Shown here: in pieces, positions 26,223 to 33,074 of the stretch
Layout: the number at the start of each line of letters is the position of its first letter
Position numbering within the stretch: the stretch's first letter is position 1
NCBI GenBank assembly: GCA_023481295.1
Contig: JAMCWF010000037.1
Coordinates: forward strand, 1 to 33,074
Direction of reading: 5' to 3'
Origin: Armatimonadota bacterium
Lineage (GTDB): Bacteria; Armatimonadota; Chthonomonadetes; Chthonomonadales; JAMCWF01
Length of the DNA: 33,074 nucleotides
Program-made: the position numbers and the translations under genes
Notes under the pieces: model-generated
The model's database searches: none
What the model saw: only the letters and a program-made list of their open reading frames with translations
Told to the model about the DNA's origin: nothing

Positions 26223-26708
26223 TTAGTTCCGCTGAAATAGGTCACGTCGACGCTCACGCTCCGTGTCGCGCTCCGCGATATCTTTGCGGCGGTCGTAAAT
26301 CTTTTTGCCTTTCGCCAACCCGATCTCAAGCTTCACGAATCCGCGCTCGAAGTAGAGGGAGAGGGGGACGAGGGTCAGCCCTTTCTGTTCGGTATGGGCG
26401 CGCAGACGGTTGATTTCCCAGCGGTGCAGCAGCAGTTTTCGGCGGCGAGTCGGCTCTAAATTAAAGCGGTTCCCCTGTGGAAATGGCTGAATATGCATCC
26501 CGTAAATCCAGGCTTCATTACCTTCGATACGGCAGTAGGCTTCCTGCAGGTTGACCTTACCGCTCCGAATTGATTTCACCTCGGTACCGGCCAGTGAAAT
26601 CCCAGCCTCGTACGGCTCCAGAATCTCGTATTCATGCCGCGCGCGACGATTGGTAACGACGAGATGTTTTGCTCCGCGCTCGGTTGTGGTGACAGGATGC
26701 TTGGGCAT
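26223..26708 (-). CDS. smpB: SsrA-binding protein SmpB
   Basis: 161 aa from ATG 26708 (MPKHP...), the usual family length; the track start at 26741 adds 11 unlikely residues. It binds tmRNA and rescues stalled ribosomes. Signatures: RARHEYEILEPYEAGISLAGTEVKSIR at the N-terminus, EAWIYGMHIQPF, PTRRRKLLLHRWEI, and the basic C-terminal tail GKKIYDRRKDIAERD that enters the mRNA path. The ATG lies 6 nt after a TATAAT box, so the message may be leaderless. It converges with dgoD, 23 bases between stops. Confidence 0.95.
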   Translation of the reverse strand: MPKHPVTTTERGAKHLVVTNRRARHEYEILEPYEAGISLAGTEVKSIRSGKVNLQEAYCRIEGNEAWIYGMHIQPFPQGNRFNLEPTRRRKLLLHRWEINRLRAHTEQKGLTLVPLSLYFERGFVKLEIGLAKGKKIYDRRKDIAERDTERERRRDLFQRN

Positions 26709-26714
26709 GGCGAA

Positions 26715-26741
26715 ATTATACCCCCACGTGAATCCCATCAA
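26715..26741 (-). promoter_or_regulatory. Sigma-70-type promoter of smpB (possibly leaderless)
   Basis: Read on the minus strand: TTGATG, 15-base spacer, TATAAT. The -10 box ends 6 nt before the smpB ATG, which would place transcription start at or next to the A of the ATG. There is no ribosome site in between. Confidence 0.5.
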
Positions 26742-26891
26742 TCGGTGAATTCAGGCTAAAGGCAGCCGTAAGCGGTAAGATCGGCACTGGGTATGTCGAC
26801 GGGTTGCAAAATGATGGATTCGCAAACCGGATTGCAAATTAAGTGACTTGTAACAATAACCTTTCGAAACGCATTAACGCACCGATGTCTT

Positions 26892-27560
26892 TTATCCGCC
26901 GATGTGATGGATTGTGGAAGGCTTGTTCATCTTGGTGTTATGCTGCAGTGCACGAGGGCGAGGCGTGGTGCGGATGTGATCACCATTATTGGCGGTCAGC
27001 AACCGTCGCAGCATTTGCCGCCCGCGATGTATTCGCGAGCGAACGGTACCGATCGAGGTGCCCATCGCGTTGGCGATCTCTTCGTAAGACATTTGATCCA
27101 CATCACAGAAGAGAACCGCCAGCCGGAAGTCTTCCGGCAATGAGGCGAGCGCATTTTCAAGCGGCTCCGCCATGTGGGTGGTCAAAAAAGACTCTTCCGG
27201 ATTGGGTGTGGGATCGGGGATATCGAGCGCCACGCCATCTTCCTCGTTCGTTTCACTGACCGGCTGATCCAGCGAAACCACCTTTTGACGCGGGCGGCGC
27301 CGCAGGCCGTCAATGAACAGGTTCGACAAAATGCGGTAGAACCAGCTTTCGAACGGCATATCTCGATGATAGGTTTGAAACGACCGGTAGGCTCTCAGAT
27401 AAGCTTCCTGAAGCAGATCCTCGGCATCGTCCCGATTTCCGGTCATTCGATAGGCCATGTTGTAGGCTTTTCGTTTGGTGTTGGCTATAAGGCTCTCAAA
27501 CTCCTGTTGCAAAGCCGGAGTTGATGTATTAGCGTTTAATGCGATTTGCTGCACACTCAT
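26892..27560 (-). CDS. ECF-type RNA polymerase sigma factor
   Basis: 222 aa. Region 2 is NMAYRMTGNRDDAEDLLQEAYLRAY with the ensuing FESWFYRILSNLFIDGLRR; region 4 is LPEDFRLAVLFCDVDQMSYEEIANAMG and the recognition helix TSIGTVRSRIHRGR. It directs RNA polymerase to a specialised promoter set. GGAGGT lies 8 nt before the ATG. The C-terminal ~30 residues are a polar tail. No anti-sigma gene follows: the 135 bases downstream up to the smpB start are empty. Upstream, between it and the tetR gene, lies a site nearly identical to the one before tetR, so TetR probably controls it. Confidence 0.93.
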   Translation of the reverse strand: MSVQQIALNANTSTPALQQEFESLIANTKRKAYNMAYRMTGNRDDAEDLLQEAYLRAYRSFQTYHRDMPFESWFYRILSNLFIDGLRRRPRQKVVSLDQPVSETNEEDGVALDIPDPTPNPEESFLTTHMAEPLENALASLPEDFRLAVLFCDVDQMSYEEIANAMGTSIGTVRSRIHRGRQMLRRLLTANNGDHIRTTPRPRALQHNTKMNKPSTIHHIGG

Positions 27561-27615
27561 ATCGCTCTACCTCCTTCACTTGGCTCAAGTACATACAACC
27601 ATTAACGTATAAGTG

Positions 27616-27638
27616 CTAGGTAGTACCAGTCCGTCCTA
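27616..27638. promoter_or_regulatory. Predicted TetR operator 2 (upstream of sigma gene)
   Basis: The 23-bp sequence starts CTAGGTAGTAC and matches the site at 28373-28395 at 20 of 23 positions, with three changes to C that break its palindrome. It lies 56-78 bases upstream of the sigma ATG, close to the 82-104-base distance of the other site from the tetR ATG. A TTGCCA lies 20 bases upstream on the minus strand as a possible -35, but a good -10 is not seen. Confidence 0.65.
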
Positions 27639-27670
27639 TTTTCTTAGACGAGTGAACTGGCAAAAAGGTT

Positions 27671-28291
27671 TCATTGCGTCGGTAATTTATCGGATATCGC
27701 CAATGTCTCATTGGACAGTAGCTGCCGGAAGACCTTGGATACGCTCAGATAGGGGGACAGGCTCTTGCTGGTTTTGGTCAATACCAGCATCCCTTGCCAG
27801 GTTGCCAGCAGAAAGAGAGCGGTATCGTCCACCGGCAGGTCGTCCCGAAAATCTCCGGTACCCATCCCAGCCTGAAGGCATTGAGCCAGCTCGTCCTGCA
27901 GTTGCCGAAAGACGTCGGCGATGCGGCATCGGAACAGGTCATTATGCTCGCTCATCTCAACCGACAGGTTGCCGAACGGGCACCCCCCTTTGTTTAGGAC
28001 CTGAAGCTGTTCCTGCGCAATGTTATCGAAAAAGGCAGCCAGTCTCTCCTTCGGCGGCCGGCTGCCGTCCTTTAAGGTTTCACCCAACGAACGCGAAAAA
28101 TTGCAGAGTCTCTCTTCCAACACCGCAAGGCCCAGATGTTCTTTACTCTTATAATGGTAGTAAAAATTGCTTTTTGATACTCCGCTTGCGGAAAGTACCT
28201 CATCCAGGCTGGTCGCACGATAACCCTTGCGGTAGAAGAGATCGGTTGCCACTCTCAGGATTTTCTCTTTATTGCAGCAGCCATTTGCCAT
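27671..28291 (-). CDS. TetR/AcrR-family transcriptional repressor
   Basis: 206 aa from ATG 28291, which has GAGGTGA 5 nt upstream; the track start (28309) is 6 codons earlier. The N-terminal HTH domain reads KILRVATDLFYRKGYRATSLDEVLSASGVSKSNFYYHYKSK. The ligand domain contains GGCPFGNLSVEMSE, common in AcrR-like regulators that bind small ligands, and a Cys pair near the N-terminus (ANGCCNK). It probably represses itself and the ECF sigma gene downstream, since the same operator-like site precedes both. Inducer unknown. Confidence 0.92.
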   Translation of the reverse strand: MANGCCNKEKILRVATDLFYRKGYRATSLDEVLSASGVSKSNFYYHYKSKEHLGLAVLEERLCNFSRSLGETLKDGSRPPKERLAAFFDNIAQEQLQVLNKGGCPFGNLSVEMSEHNDLFRCRIADVFRQLQDELAQCLQAGMGTGDFRDDLPVDDTALFLLATWQGMLVLTKTSKSLSPYLSVSKVFRQLLSNETLAISDKLPTQ

Positions 28292-28372
28292 TCGACTCAC
28301 CTCGCCCATCTAGACTTTCAAGAAATAGGAAGTATACCGGCGTCGGGACCTCCATAACCGCGCTCCAAACGA

Positions 28373-28395
28373 CTAGGTAGTACTAGTACGTACTA
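28373..28395. promoter_or_regulatory. Predicted TetR operator 1 (upstream of tetR)
   Basis: It starts CTAGGTAGTAC and ends with the perfect 12-bp palindrome TAGTACGTACTA; the overlapping GTACTAGTAC is also perfect. It lies 4 bases downstream of the -10 box of a strong promoter facing tetR, so bound repressor would cover the transcription start. The related site is at 27616. Confidence 0.72.
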
Positions 28396-28399
28396 AATT

Positions 28400-28428
28400 A
28401 TTGTACCACCCATTTCAATATTTATCAA
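28400..28428 (-). promoter_or_regulatory. Sigma-70 promoter of tetR
   Basis: On the minus strand: TTGATA (28428-28423), exact 17-base spacer, TACAAT (28405-28400), one base off the -10 consensus. Transcription would start inside or at the edge of the operator. Confidence 0.65.
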
Positions 28429-28502
28429 TACAAATCAACCCTTTCATAAAATTTTTTTCGCACTTAGGGGCTTGTTGAAAAATCGCTGGAGTGTGCCGCT
28501 TC

Positions 28503-28602
28503 GTCATTCCCGCGAAGGCGGGAATCCAGCCCCTTGCCTACCGGCAGGCAAGGATGCCAAAGCACTGGTGTCCAGGTTCCGTTTTGAGGCCTCGGAATGA
28601 CG
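28503..28602. repeat. REP-like palindromic intergenic element B
   Basis: The 100-bp unit starts GTCAT and ends ATGAC, with hairpins TTCCCGC-GAAG-GCGGGAA and GCCTACCGGCAGGC. It is the same type as the element at 17742. It lies in the 452-base stretch between the tetR promoter and the GH92 gene, which otherwise shows no convincing gene; the track ORF at 28491 is a shadow over it. Confidence 0.6.
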
Positions 28603-28880
28603 GACCGAGGGTATTGCAGTATTTTTTATCATTCTTAATGGCCTTCTATTTCACCGAATTCAAAAAAGTAATACGAGAAATTAACACCTTATACCGAACA
28701 TCGACTCGCACGCGACTCACCTCCTCCATCTCGAAAGCGATTTGGTCGTTTTATTCAAAAGTGACAGGATTTAACCGATTGAATGGTTAATTAATTGTTC
28801 ACAGTTTCAAGCGGGCTTGCGTTGGGTTGATATAGGCTGATTGGCAGGCGTTAATTTGATTTAGGAGGAGAAAAACGTAA

Positions 28881-31106
28881 GTGAAGATCGTAACGATTAT
28901 CGCCGCCATCATTGCCATGTCGTCACTGGCAGTTGGTCGCTCAATCGCGGAGCCGTTGGTGGACTATGTCAATCCGTTCATTGGCACCACCAATGGCGGC
29001 AATATGTTTCCCGGCGCCAGCGCACCGTTCGGGATGGTACAGTTCAGTCCCGACACCAGAGCGCCATCGGTTGGGTACGACTACAACGATCATCAAATTC
29101 AAGGATTCAGCCTAACCCATATGAGTGGAGTGGGGTGCACCGACTACGGTGACGTGTTTTTAACCGCCACCACCGGGCCGATTGAAACGAACGACGTTTC
29201 CGATTACGAATCGGGATTCAGCCACTCCACCGAAGCGGCGTCTCCCGGTTACTACCGGGTTCGACTGGACCGGTGGGGAGTAGGTGTGCGTCTTACTGCA
29301 ACCACCCGCGCCGGAATGGCCGAGTTCCGGTTTCCTGCCGGGAGAACTGGCAACATTCTAGTTCCCATCAGTCACACTTTAACCAGAACCCTAGTGAGTC
29401 GGATTAAGATCGTCAACTCTACAACCATCGATGGATCGGTTACCAGCCAGGACTTTTGCGGCGCTCCGAGCCACTACACCGTTTACTTCGTGATGCAATT
29501 CAATCAGCCCTTTCAGCATCAGCAGGTTTGGGGTCATGGGAATGCGTCGGTGACTGGCAATTCGGCGGTTCAAAATAATGAGGTCGGCGACGTTGGGGCG
29601 GCCGTAAGCTGGAACTGCCCGCAGCCGAGGACGATCATCGTTCGAATCGGTATCTCATATGTGGATATTGCCGGCGCAGTTAAGAACTTACATCACGATA
29701 TAAAGGGCTGGAATTTCAATCAGGTTCGGCTGGCCACGCTCCACCGCTGGGATAATGCTTTAGGCGTGATTAAGGTTCAAGGCGGCGACCACCAGACATT
29801 GACCAAGTTCTACACCAGCCTCTACCACGTGCTGCTGATGCCGAACACCTACAGCGACGTGGACGGCCGATACCTCGGTTTCGATGATAAAATACATCAC
29901 GTGGCGCCCGGCCATATTATATACGCCAACTTTTCGGGCTGGGATATCTATCGAACCGAGGTGCCGCTGCTGGCCTTGATTGAGCCGCGCCGATTGGAGG
30001 ATATGTGTCAATCCATCGTAAAGATGTATCAGTACGGCGGCTGGATCGACCGCTGGCCGCAAGACAATACCTATACCAACGTGATGTGCGGCAGCCCGCT
30101 CACCACCGCGATGGTTACCGCCTGGACCGCGGGCCTGCACCGATTTGACATCCACACCGCCTATCAGGGTATGTGGAAGGATGCCACCGAACCGGCGCCT
30201 CCCGGCCATCCCTACGCGGGTGAGACCGGAATTACCTACCTCAATCGGTTGGGCTATATCCCCTATAACCGGATCGGCTACGGGGCGGTTTCACAGACGG
30301 AGGAAGATTGCTACGCCTACTCGGCGCTGGCTTTACTCTCGTCGGAGCTCGGCAATTCGGGTAACGCCCGTATTATGGCGCACCGCGCACTTCTGTATCG
30401 CAATCTGTTTGATCCTAAAACCGGCTTTATACGGCCGAAAGCGGCCAACGGTTCCTGGCTGTCGCCGTTTAACCCGAACAGCGGCCACGGCTACGTCGAA
30501 GGGTCGGGATGGGAGTATCTCTGGTTCGTACCGCAGGATGTGGCGGGCCTGATTCACCTGCTGGGCGGCGATAAGCCTTTCAACGCAAAGCTGGATGAGT
30601 TCTTTAACGGGCATCACTATGATCCCTCTAATGAACCCGATCTGCAGGCGCCATTCCTCTATGACTATTCGGGCGAGCCCTGGAAAACGCAGGCGCTGGT
30701 GCGTGCTCTGGTCTCCAGTGCTTACCATAACAATCCAGCCGGGTTGCCGGGAAACGACGACTGCGGCACCATGTCGGCTTGGTATATCTTTTCAGCGATC
30801 GGCTTCTATCCGACCGACCCGGCTCGGGATGATTATGAGCTGGTCAGCCCGATCTTCTCTCAGGTGGAGATGCGGGTTGGCTTGAACCGGCATCGAATGA
30901 TCGTAACCGCCTATAATGTATCGAAGCGGGATCGGTACATCGAAAAGGTCTCTCTCAACGGTAAAGCGTGGGAACGTCCATGGATTTCCTTGAAGGATAT
31001 CGAGGATCGAGGAAGGCTTTACTACCGGTTAGGTCACAACCCAAATAAGTCCTGGGGCGTATCGGAGAAGGTGAGACCACCGTCCCTTTCCACGAGTGGT
31101 GTTTGA
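28881..31106 (+). CDS. GH92 alpha-mannosidase, secreted
   Basis: 741 aa from a GTG with AGGAGGAG upstream. The signal peptide is residues 1-~24 (IVTIIAAIIAMSSLAVGRSIA). The N-terminal beta domain shows the GH92 opening VDYVNPFIGTTNGGNMFPGASAPFGM, and the (alpha/alpha)6 barrel carries the catalytic acid segment GYVEGSGWEYLWFVPQ (residue ~537) and the water-activating aspartates in GNDDCGTMSAWY (~623). GH92 enzymes are calcium-dependent exo-alpha-mannosidases that remove mannose from N-glycans or mannans outside the cytoplasm. It fits the glycan-degrading context. The gene stands alone on the plus strand, with MITE copy 2 51 bases after it. Confidence 0.93.
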   Translation: MKIVTIIAAIIAMSSLAVGRSIAEPLVDYVNPFIGTTNGGNMFPGASAPFGMVQFSPDTRAPSVGYDYNDHQIQGFSLTHMSGVGCTDYGDVFLTATTGPIETNDVSDYESGFSHSTEAASPGYYRVRLDRWGVGVRLTATTRAGMAEFRFPAGRTGNILVPISHTLTRTLVSRIKIVNSTTIDGSVTSQDFCGAPSHYTVYFVMQFNQPFQHQQVWGHGNASVTGNSAVQNNEVGDVGAAVSWNCPQPRTIIVRIGISYVDIAGAVKNLHHDIKGWNFNQVRLATLHRWDNALGVIKVQGGDHQTLTKFYTSLYHVLLMPNTYSDVDGRYLGFDDKIHHVAPGHIIYANFSGWDIYRTEVPLLALIEPRRLEDMCQSIVKMYQYGGWIDRWPQDNTYTNVMCGSPLTTAMVTAWTAGLHRFDIHTAYQGMWKDATEPAPPGHPYAGETGITYLNRLGYIPYNRIGYGAVSQTEEDCYAYSALALLSSELGNSGNARIMAHRALLYRNLFDPKTGFIRPKAANGSWLSPFNPNSGHGYVEGSGWEYLWFVPQDVAGLIHLLGGDKPFNAKLDEFFNGHHYDPSNEPDLQAPFLYDYSGEPWKTQALVRALVSSAYHNNPAGLPGNDDCGTMSAWYIFSAIGFYPTDPARDDYELVSPIFSQVEMRVGLNRHRMIVTAYNVSKRDRYIEKVSLNGKAWERPWISLKDIEDRGRLYYRLGHNPNKSWGVSEKVRPPSLSTSGV

Positions 31107-31157
31107 AAATGATTAGGCTGGAATTTCGGCTTTAATCACATAGGTCGTTACGAAACA

Positions 31158-31400
31158 GTTCAGTTTTACGGGAATTTTTGGAGCGCGATGGATTTCACCA
31201 CCGTCCTGATTTTCCCCCTGAGAGGTGTTAAAAAGATAGGGTCAAGCCTTGAAGGACAGCCGACGACCCCCATCCTCACCTTCCCCCTAGGAGGGGGAAG
31301 GGATTCACTCGCGGATAATCTAATCTCCCTCCCCCTAGGAGGGGGAGGGTTAGGGTGGGGGTGGATTGTGTAATCGAGAATGATTCCCGCAAAACTGAAC
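31158..31400. mobile_element. MITE-like 243-bp element, copy 2
   Basis: It begins GTTCAGTTTTACGGGAAT and ends in the complement of GTTCAGTTTTGCGGGAAT. By eye it differs from copy 1 (11457-11699) at about 13 of 243 positions with no indel. Hairpins with TAGGA loops (CCTTCCCCC and CCCTCCCCC stems) lie inside. It has no coding capacity. A transposase-like remnant lies about 380 bases away but its ends were not matched to this element. Confidence 0.85.
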
Positions 31401-31470
31401 TCATACGCTGTTACCGGTAGTACATTTCCCAACTGGCGAAAGGGTACAATTCAAATCAGCGTTAACAACC

Positions 31471-31797
31471 TCATCGTTTGGGTACTGGGTCATAGGTTCC
31501 TAAAGGCACATTTGCACGGCAAGACCATATTCTTCGAATTGTTAGGTTAAGGCCTCGAAATATGCCAAAGCGATGCACTGCCTCTATTGAGTACTCAGAA
31601 CAGGTCGGACGATACCGGTATTCGACATAGCCTTTAAGATGCGGACTAATATGGACTTGGTAGAGGCGTACTGTTGCAATGTAGAGTCTGACCGTTACTT
31701 GATCTGATGGCTTCCGGCAAGCATCAATTCGGGTTAATAATATTAGTAATAGGGAAAATGTTAGCCATGTTTGTGGCCTTTTCAGGGATTTCCGCAA
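31471..31797 (-). CDS. yidD: Membrane protein insertion efficiency factor YidD
   Basis: YidD signature: YQVHISPHLKG, the YRPTCSEYSIEAVHRFG core with its conserved Cys, GLNLTIRRIWSC and the terminal VPLGTYDPVP. It helps YidC-mediated insertion of inner-membrane proteins. This version has an N-terminal hydrophobic segment (LTFSLLLILLT) before RLYIATVRLYQ, as seen in some lineages. There is no ATG in the frame; the track start is TTG 31848, but TTG at 31797 puts a basic stretch (RKSLKRP) directly before the hydrophobic segment and is preferred (108 aa). No ribosome site is clear for either. It is not next to rpmH, rnpA or yidC as is usual. It may overlap the end of the transposase-like remnant. 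Confidence 0.82.
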   Translation of the reverse strand: MRKSLKRPQTWLTFSLLLILLTRIDACRKPSDQVTVRLYIATVRLYQVHISPHLKGYVEYRYRPTCSEYSIEAVHRFGIFRGLNLTIRRIWSCRANVPLGTYDPVPKR

Positions 31798-32048
31798 TGG
31801 GGGTATTTTGCACTTGCCTGTAAACGACCATTTCGGCAATGTGGGCAACGTACGATCCGAGCCTTGTAAGTAGTCGTGAAACGACGCCGACCCCTCTTTT
31901 CAGACACCTTAGGATCGGGAGCCGCCACCTGCATCGTCGCCGGTTTGGTGGACCCTGCGCTCCGATCGGCTTCGCTGCGCTTTGCCTCACTTCGCTCAGG
32001 CCCCACCAAACCCATCATCTCTTTAAACTTCAAACCACTACCGTTCAT
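31782..32048 (-). pseudogene. Transposase-like N-terminus fused to a degraded zinc-ribbon tail
   Basis: ATG 32048 has GAGGAGG 8 nt upstream. Residues ~42-66 (APDPKVSEKRGRRRFTTTYKARIV) resemble the start of IS3-type transposase HTH proteins (..PEV..K.RRRFTAEYKLRIL). The match stops at 31851, and the frame then runs into RCPHCRNGRLQASAKYPHCGNP, a CPxC zinc ribbon in which the second pair lost its first Cys. A 67-bp palindrome-bounded insert lies in the N-terminal part. It is probably a dead chimeric remnant of an insertion sequence. The ~145 bases further upstream, before purH, hold no gene. Confidence 0.6.
31944..32010. repeat. 67-bp palindrome-bounded insert inside the transposase-like remnant
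   Basis: It is bounded by TTTGGTGGACC and the complement of TTTGGTGGGGCC. The body encodes PERSEAKRSEADRSAG in the remnant's frame, a Ser-Glu-Ala-Lys-type pattern common in small palindromic repeat insertions. Confidence 0.5.
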
Positions 32049-32195
32049 CTTGAAACCTCCTCGCCCTCTACACGAATTGTAGCAGAGAGGCTGTTTCACT
32101 CATGTTGACACAGAGGGAGTACATTTTTCAGTAATTGCATGGAGCCCCTCAATTCAATACATAACGACATTTATTTTTCTATGTTGGCATTGCTC

Positions 32196-33074
32196 TCAGT
32201 GCAGAAAGTGCCGAATTCCGGTAAATACCATCGCAATCCCATGGCGGTCGGCCACCTCGATAGTCTCCGCATCCTTCACCGAGCCACCGGGCTGGATGAT
32301 GGCGGTAATTCCGGCCACCGCCGCCACCTCCGGCCCGTCCGGGAAGGGAAAGAAGGCATCGGAGGCCATCACCGCGCTTTTTGCCTTTTCACCGGCCTGG
32401 CCAACTGCCAGCCGAACCGATTGAACCCGATTCATCTGACCCGCTCCCACACCGATCACCTGCCGGTTTTTGGTGAAGACAATCGCGTTTGATCTCACAT
32501 GCTTGACCACCTTCCAGGCGAAGAGAAGCTCGGCGATCTCCTCGTCGGTCGGCGGTCGTTGAGTCACCATCTTCAGATCGCTGGCGGTTAGCACGTGATG
32601 ATCCGGGTCCTGGGCCAGCAGTCCGCCGGTAACCCGCTTCAAATCCACCGGCTCGTGACTTCCATCCCACTCCTGCAGGGAGGCAACCTCCATCAAACGA
32701 AGGTTTGCGCCCCATTTTTTCTTCTCGGTCAAGATCGGCAAAGCGGCCGGCTCGTACCCCGGCGCGATAATCGCCTCAAAAAAGGTGTTTTTGCCGGTAA
32801 TGAACTCGGCGGTGGCGGTATCCAATGTGCGATTCACCGCCAAGATTCCACCGAATGCGGAGACCGGATCGCCTTCCCGCGCCCGTTGAAATGCCTCGGC
32901 CAGTGTGGCTGCCACCGCCACCCCGCATGGGTTGGTATGCTTAATGATCACCGCGGCCGGCTCATCCTTTGCCCACTCCTTCACTGTTTCCAGGGCCGCG
33001 TTGATGTCGTAAATGTTGTTAAACGAAAGATCCTTGCCATGAATTTGTCGGGCATATGGAGACCTTGAATCAAC
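32196..33074 (-). CDS. purH: Bifunctional purine biosynthesis protein PurH, C-terminal (AICAR transformylase) part, 5' truncated by window
   Basis: The frame is open to the window end: upstream of the track start (a GTG at 32984) it reads [25 protein letters not shown], the conserved lead-in to the AICAR transformylase domain. Visible motifs are [11 protein letters not shown] (active-site Lys/His region), [37 protein letters not shown] and the terminal [29 protein letters not shown]. It performs the last two steps to IMP; only the formyl-transfer half is in the window. No other pur genes are seen. Confidence 0.94.
   Translation of the reverse strand, partial: VDSRSPYARQIHGKDLSFNNIYDINAALETVKEWAKDEPAAVIIKHTNPCGVAVAATLAEAFQRAREGDPVSAFGGILAVNRTLDTATAEFITGKNTFFEAIIAPGYEPAALPILTEKKKWGANLRLMEVASLQEWDGSHEPVDLKRVTGGLLAQDPDHHVLTASDLKMVTQRPPTDEEIAELLFAWKVVKHVRSNAIVFTKNRQVIGVGAGQMNRVQSVRLAVGQAGEKAKSAVMASDAFFPFPDGPEVAAVAGITAIIQPGGSVKDAETIEVADRHGIAMVFTGIRHFLH

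Noticed and set aside
28709-28733. Fragment resembling the tetR start region (CGACTCACCTC..CATCT)
   Set aside because: Similarity is about 17 bases and covers only a ribosome-site-like stretch; no coding similarity beyond it.
28491-28790. 99-aa ORF before GH92
   Set aside because: Runs over REP-like element B (FVIPAKAGIQ is its usual translation); not a gene.
31416-31423. Third TetR operator near MITE copy 2 (GGTAGTAC)
   Set aside because: Only an 8-base match with no palindrome or promoter; expected by chance.

Overview
This looks like a chromosomal segment of a free-living, carbohydrate-degrading bacterium. Base composition is moderately GC-rich by eye (estimated, not computed). The gene content is: a GH51/GH39-like fragment, a second clan GH-A hydrolase, a GH13-like enzyme and a GH92 alpha-mannosidase; a sulfatase-fold protein; a DUF309 protein; paired undecaprenyl-pyrophosphate phosphatases; and TTG, GTG or possibly CTG starts on several genes. 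This mix recalls Armatimonadota or Planctomycetes/Chloroflexi-like lineages. That placement is only an inference, because no rRNA or tRNA is visible.

Layout. (1) 2-841: 3' end of a clan GH-A glycosidase. (2) 857-6315, minus strand: a SPASM radical SAM protein, a B12-binding-type radical SAM protein, a GT4 glycosyltransferase with a sigma-54-like promoter, a DUF309 protein and MogA. (3) 6506-8869: a secreted GH-A glycosidase with a C-terminal beta-sandwich, then two tandem TlpA-type thiol redoxins and an alpha/beta-hydrolase on the minus strand. (4) 11774-13384: an M2/M3-like metallopeptidase converging with zero spacing on a minus-strand pair in which a sulfatase-fold protein overlaps a GH13-like enzyme. 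(5) 17914-21385: cell-envelope cluster with a PAP2/BcrC-type phosphatase, UppP and a PBP4-type DD-carboxypeptidase. (6) 21449-26199: sugar cluster with a ROK kinase, a SLC13/ArsB-type permease, a 62-aa protein, GalT and a DgoD-like dehydratase. (7) 26223-28428, minus strand: SmpB, an ECF sigma factor and a TetR repressor, where the sigma and TetR genes carry near-identical 23-bp sites in front of them. (8) 28881-33074: GH92, YidD, a transposase-like remnant and the 3' part of purH.

Mobile and repeat content. Two copies of a 243-bp non-coding element with 18-bp terminal inverted repeats lie about 20 kb apart. They differ at about 13 positions with no indels and look like a MITE family. Two REP-like GTCAT...ATGAC palindromic elements, a 28-bp direct repeat pair and a 67-bp palindrome-bounded insert inside the transposase-like remnant were also found. 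No CRISPR, tRNA or rRNA was recognised.

The most interesting signals are the duplicated TetR operator linking a repressor to an ECF sigma gene, the MITE pair whose two ends vary together, a sulfatase-fold enzyme with Thr in place of the formylglycine Cys/Ser, and a GG-N10-GC sigma-54-type promoter in front of a glycosyltransferase.
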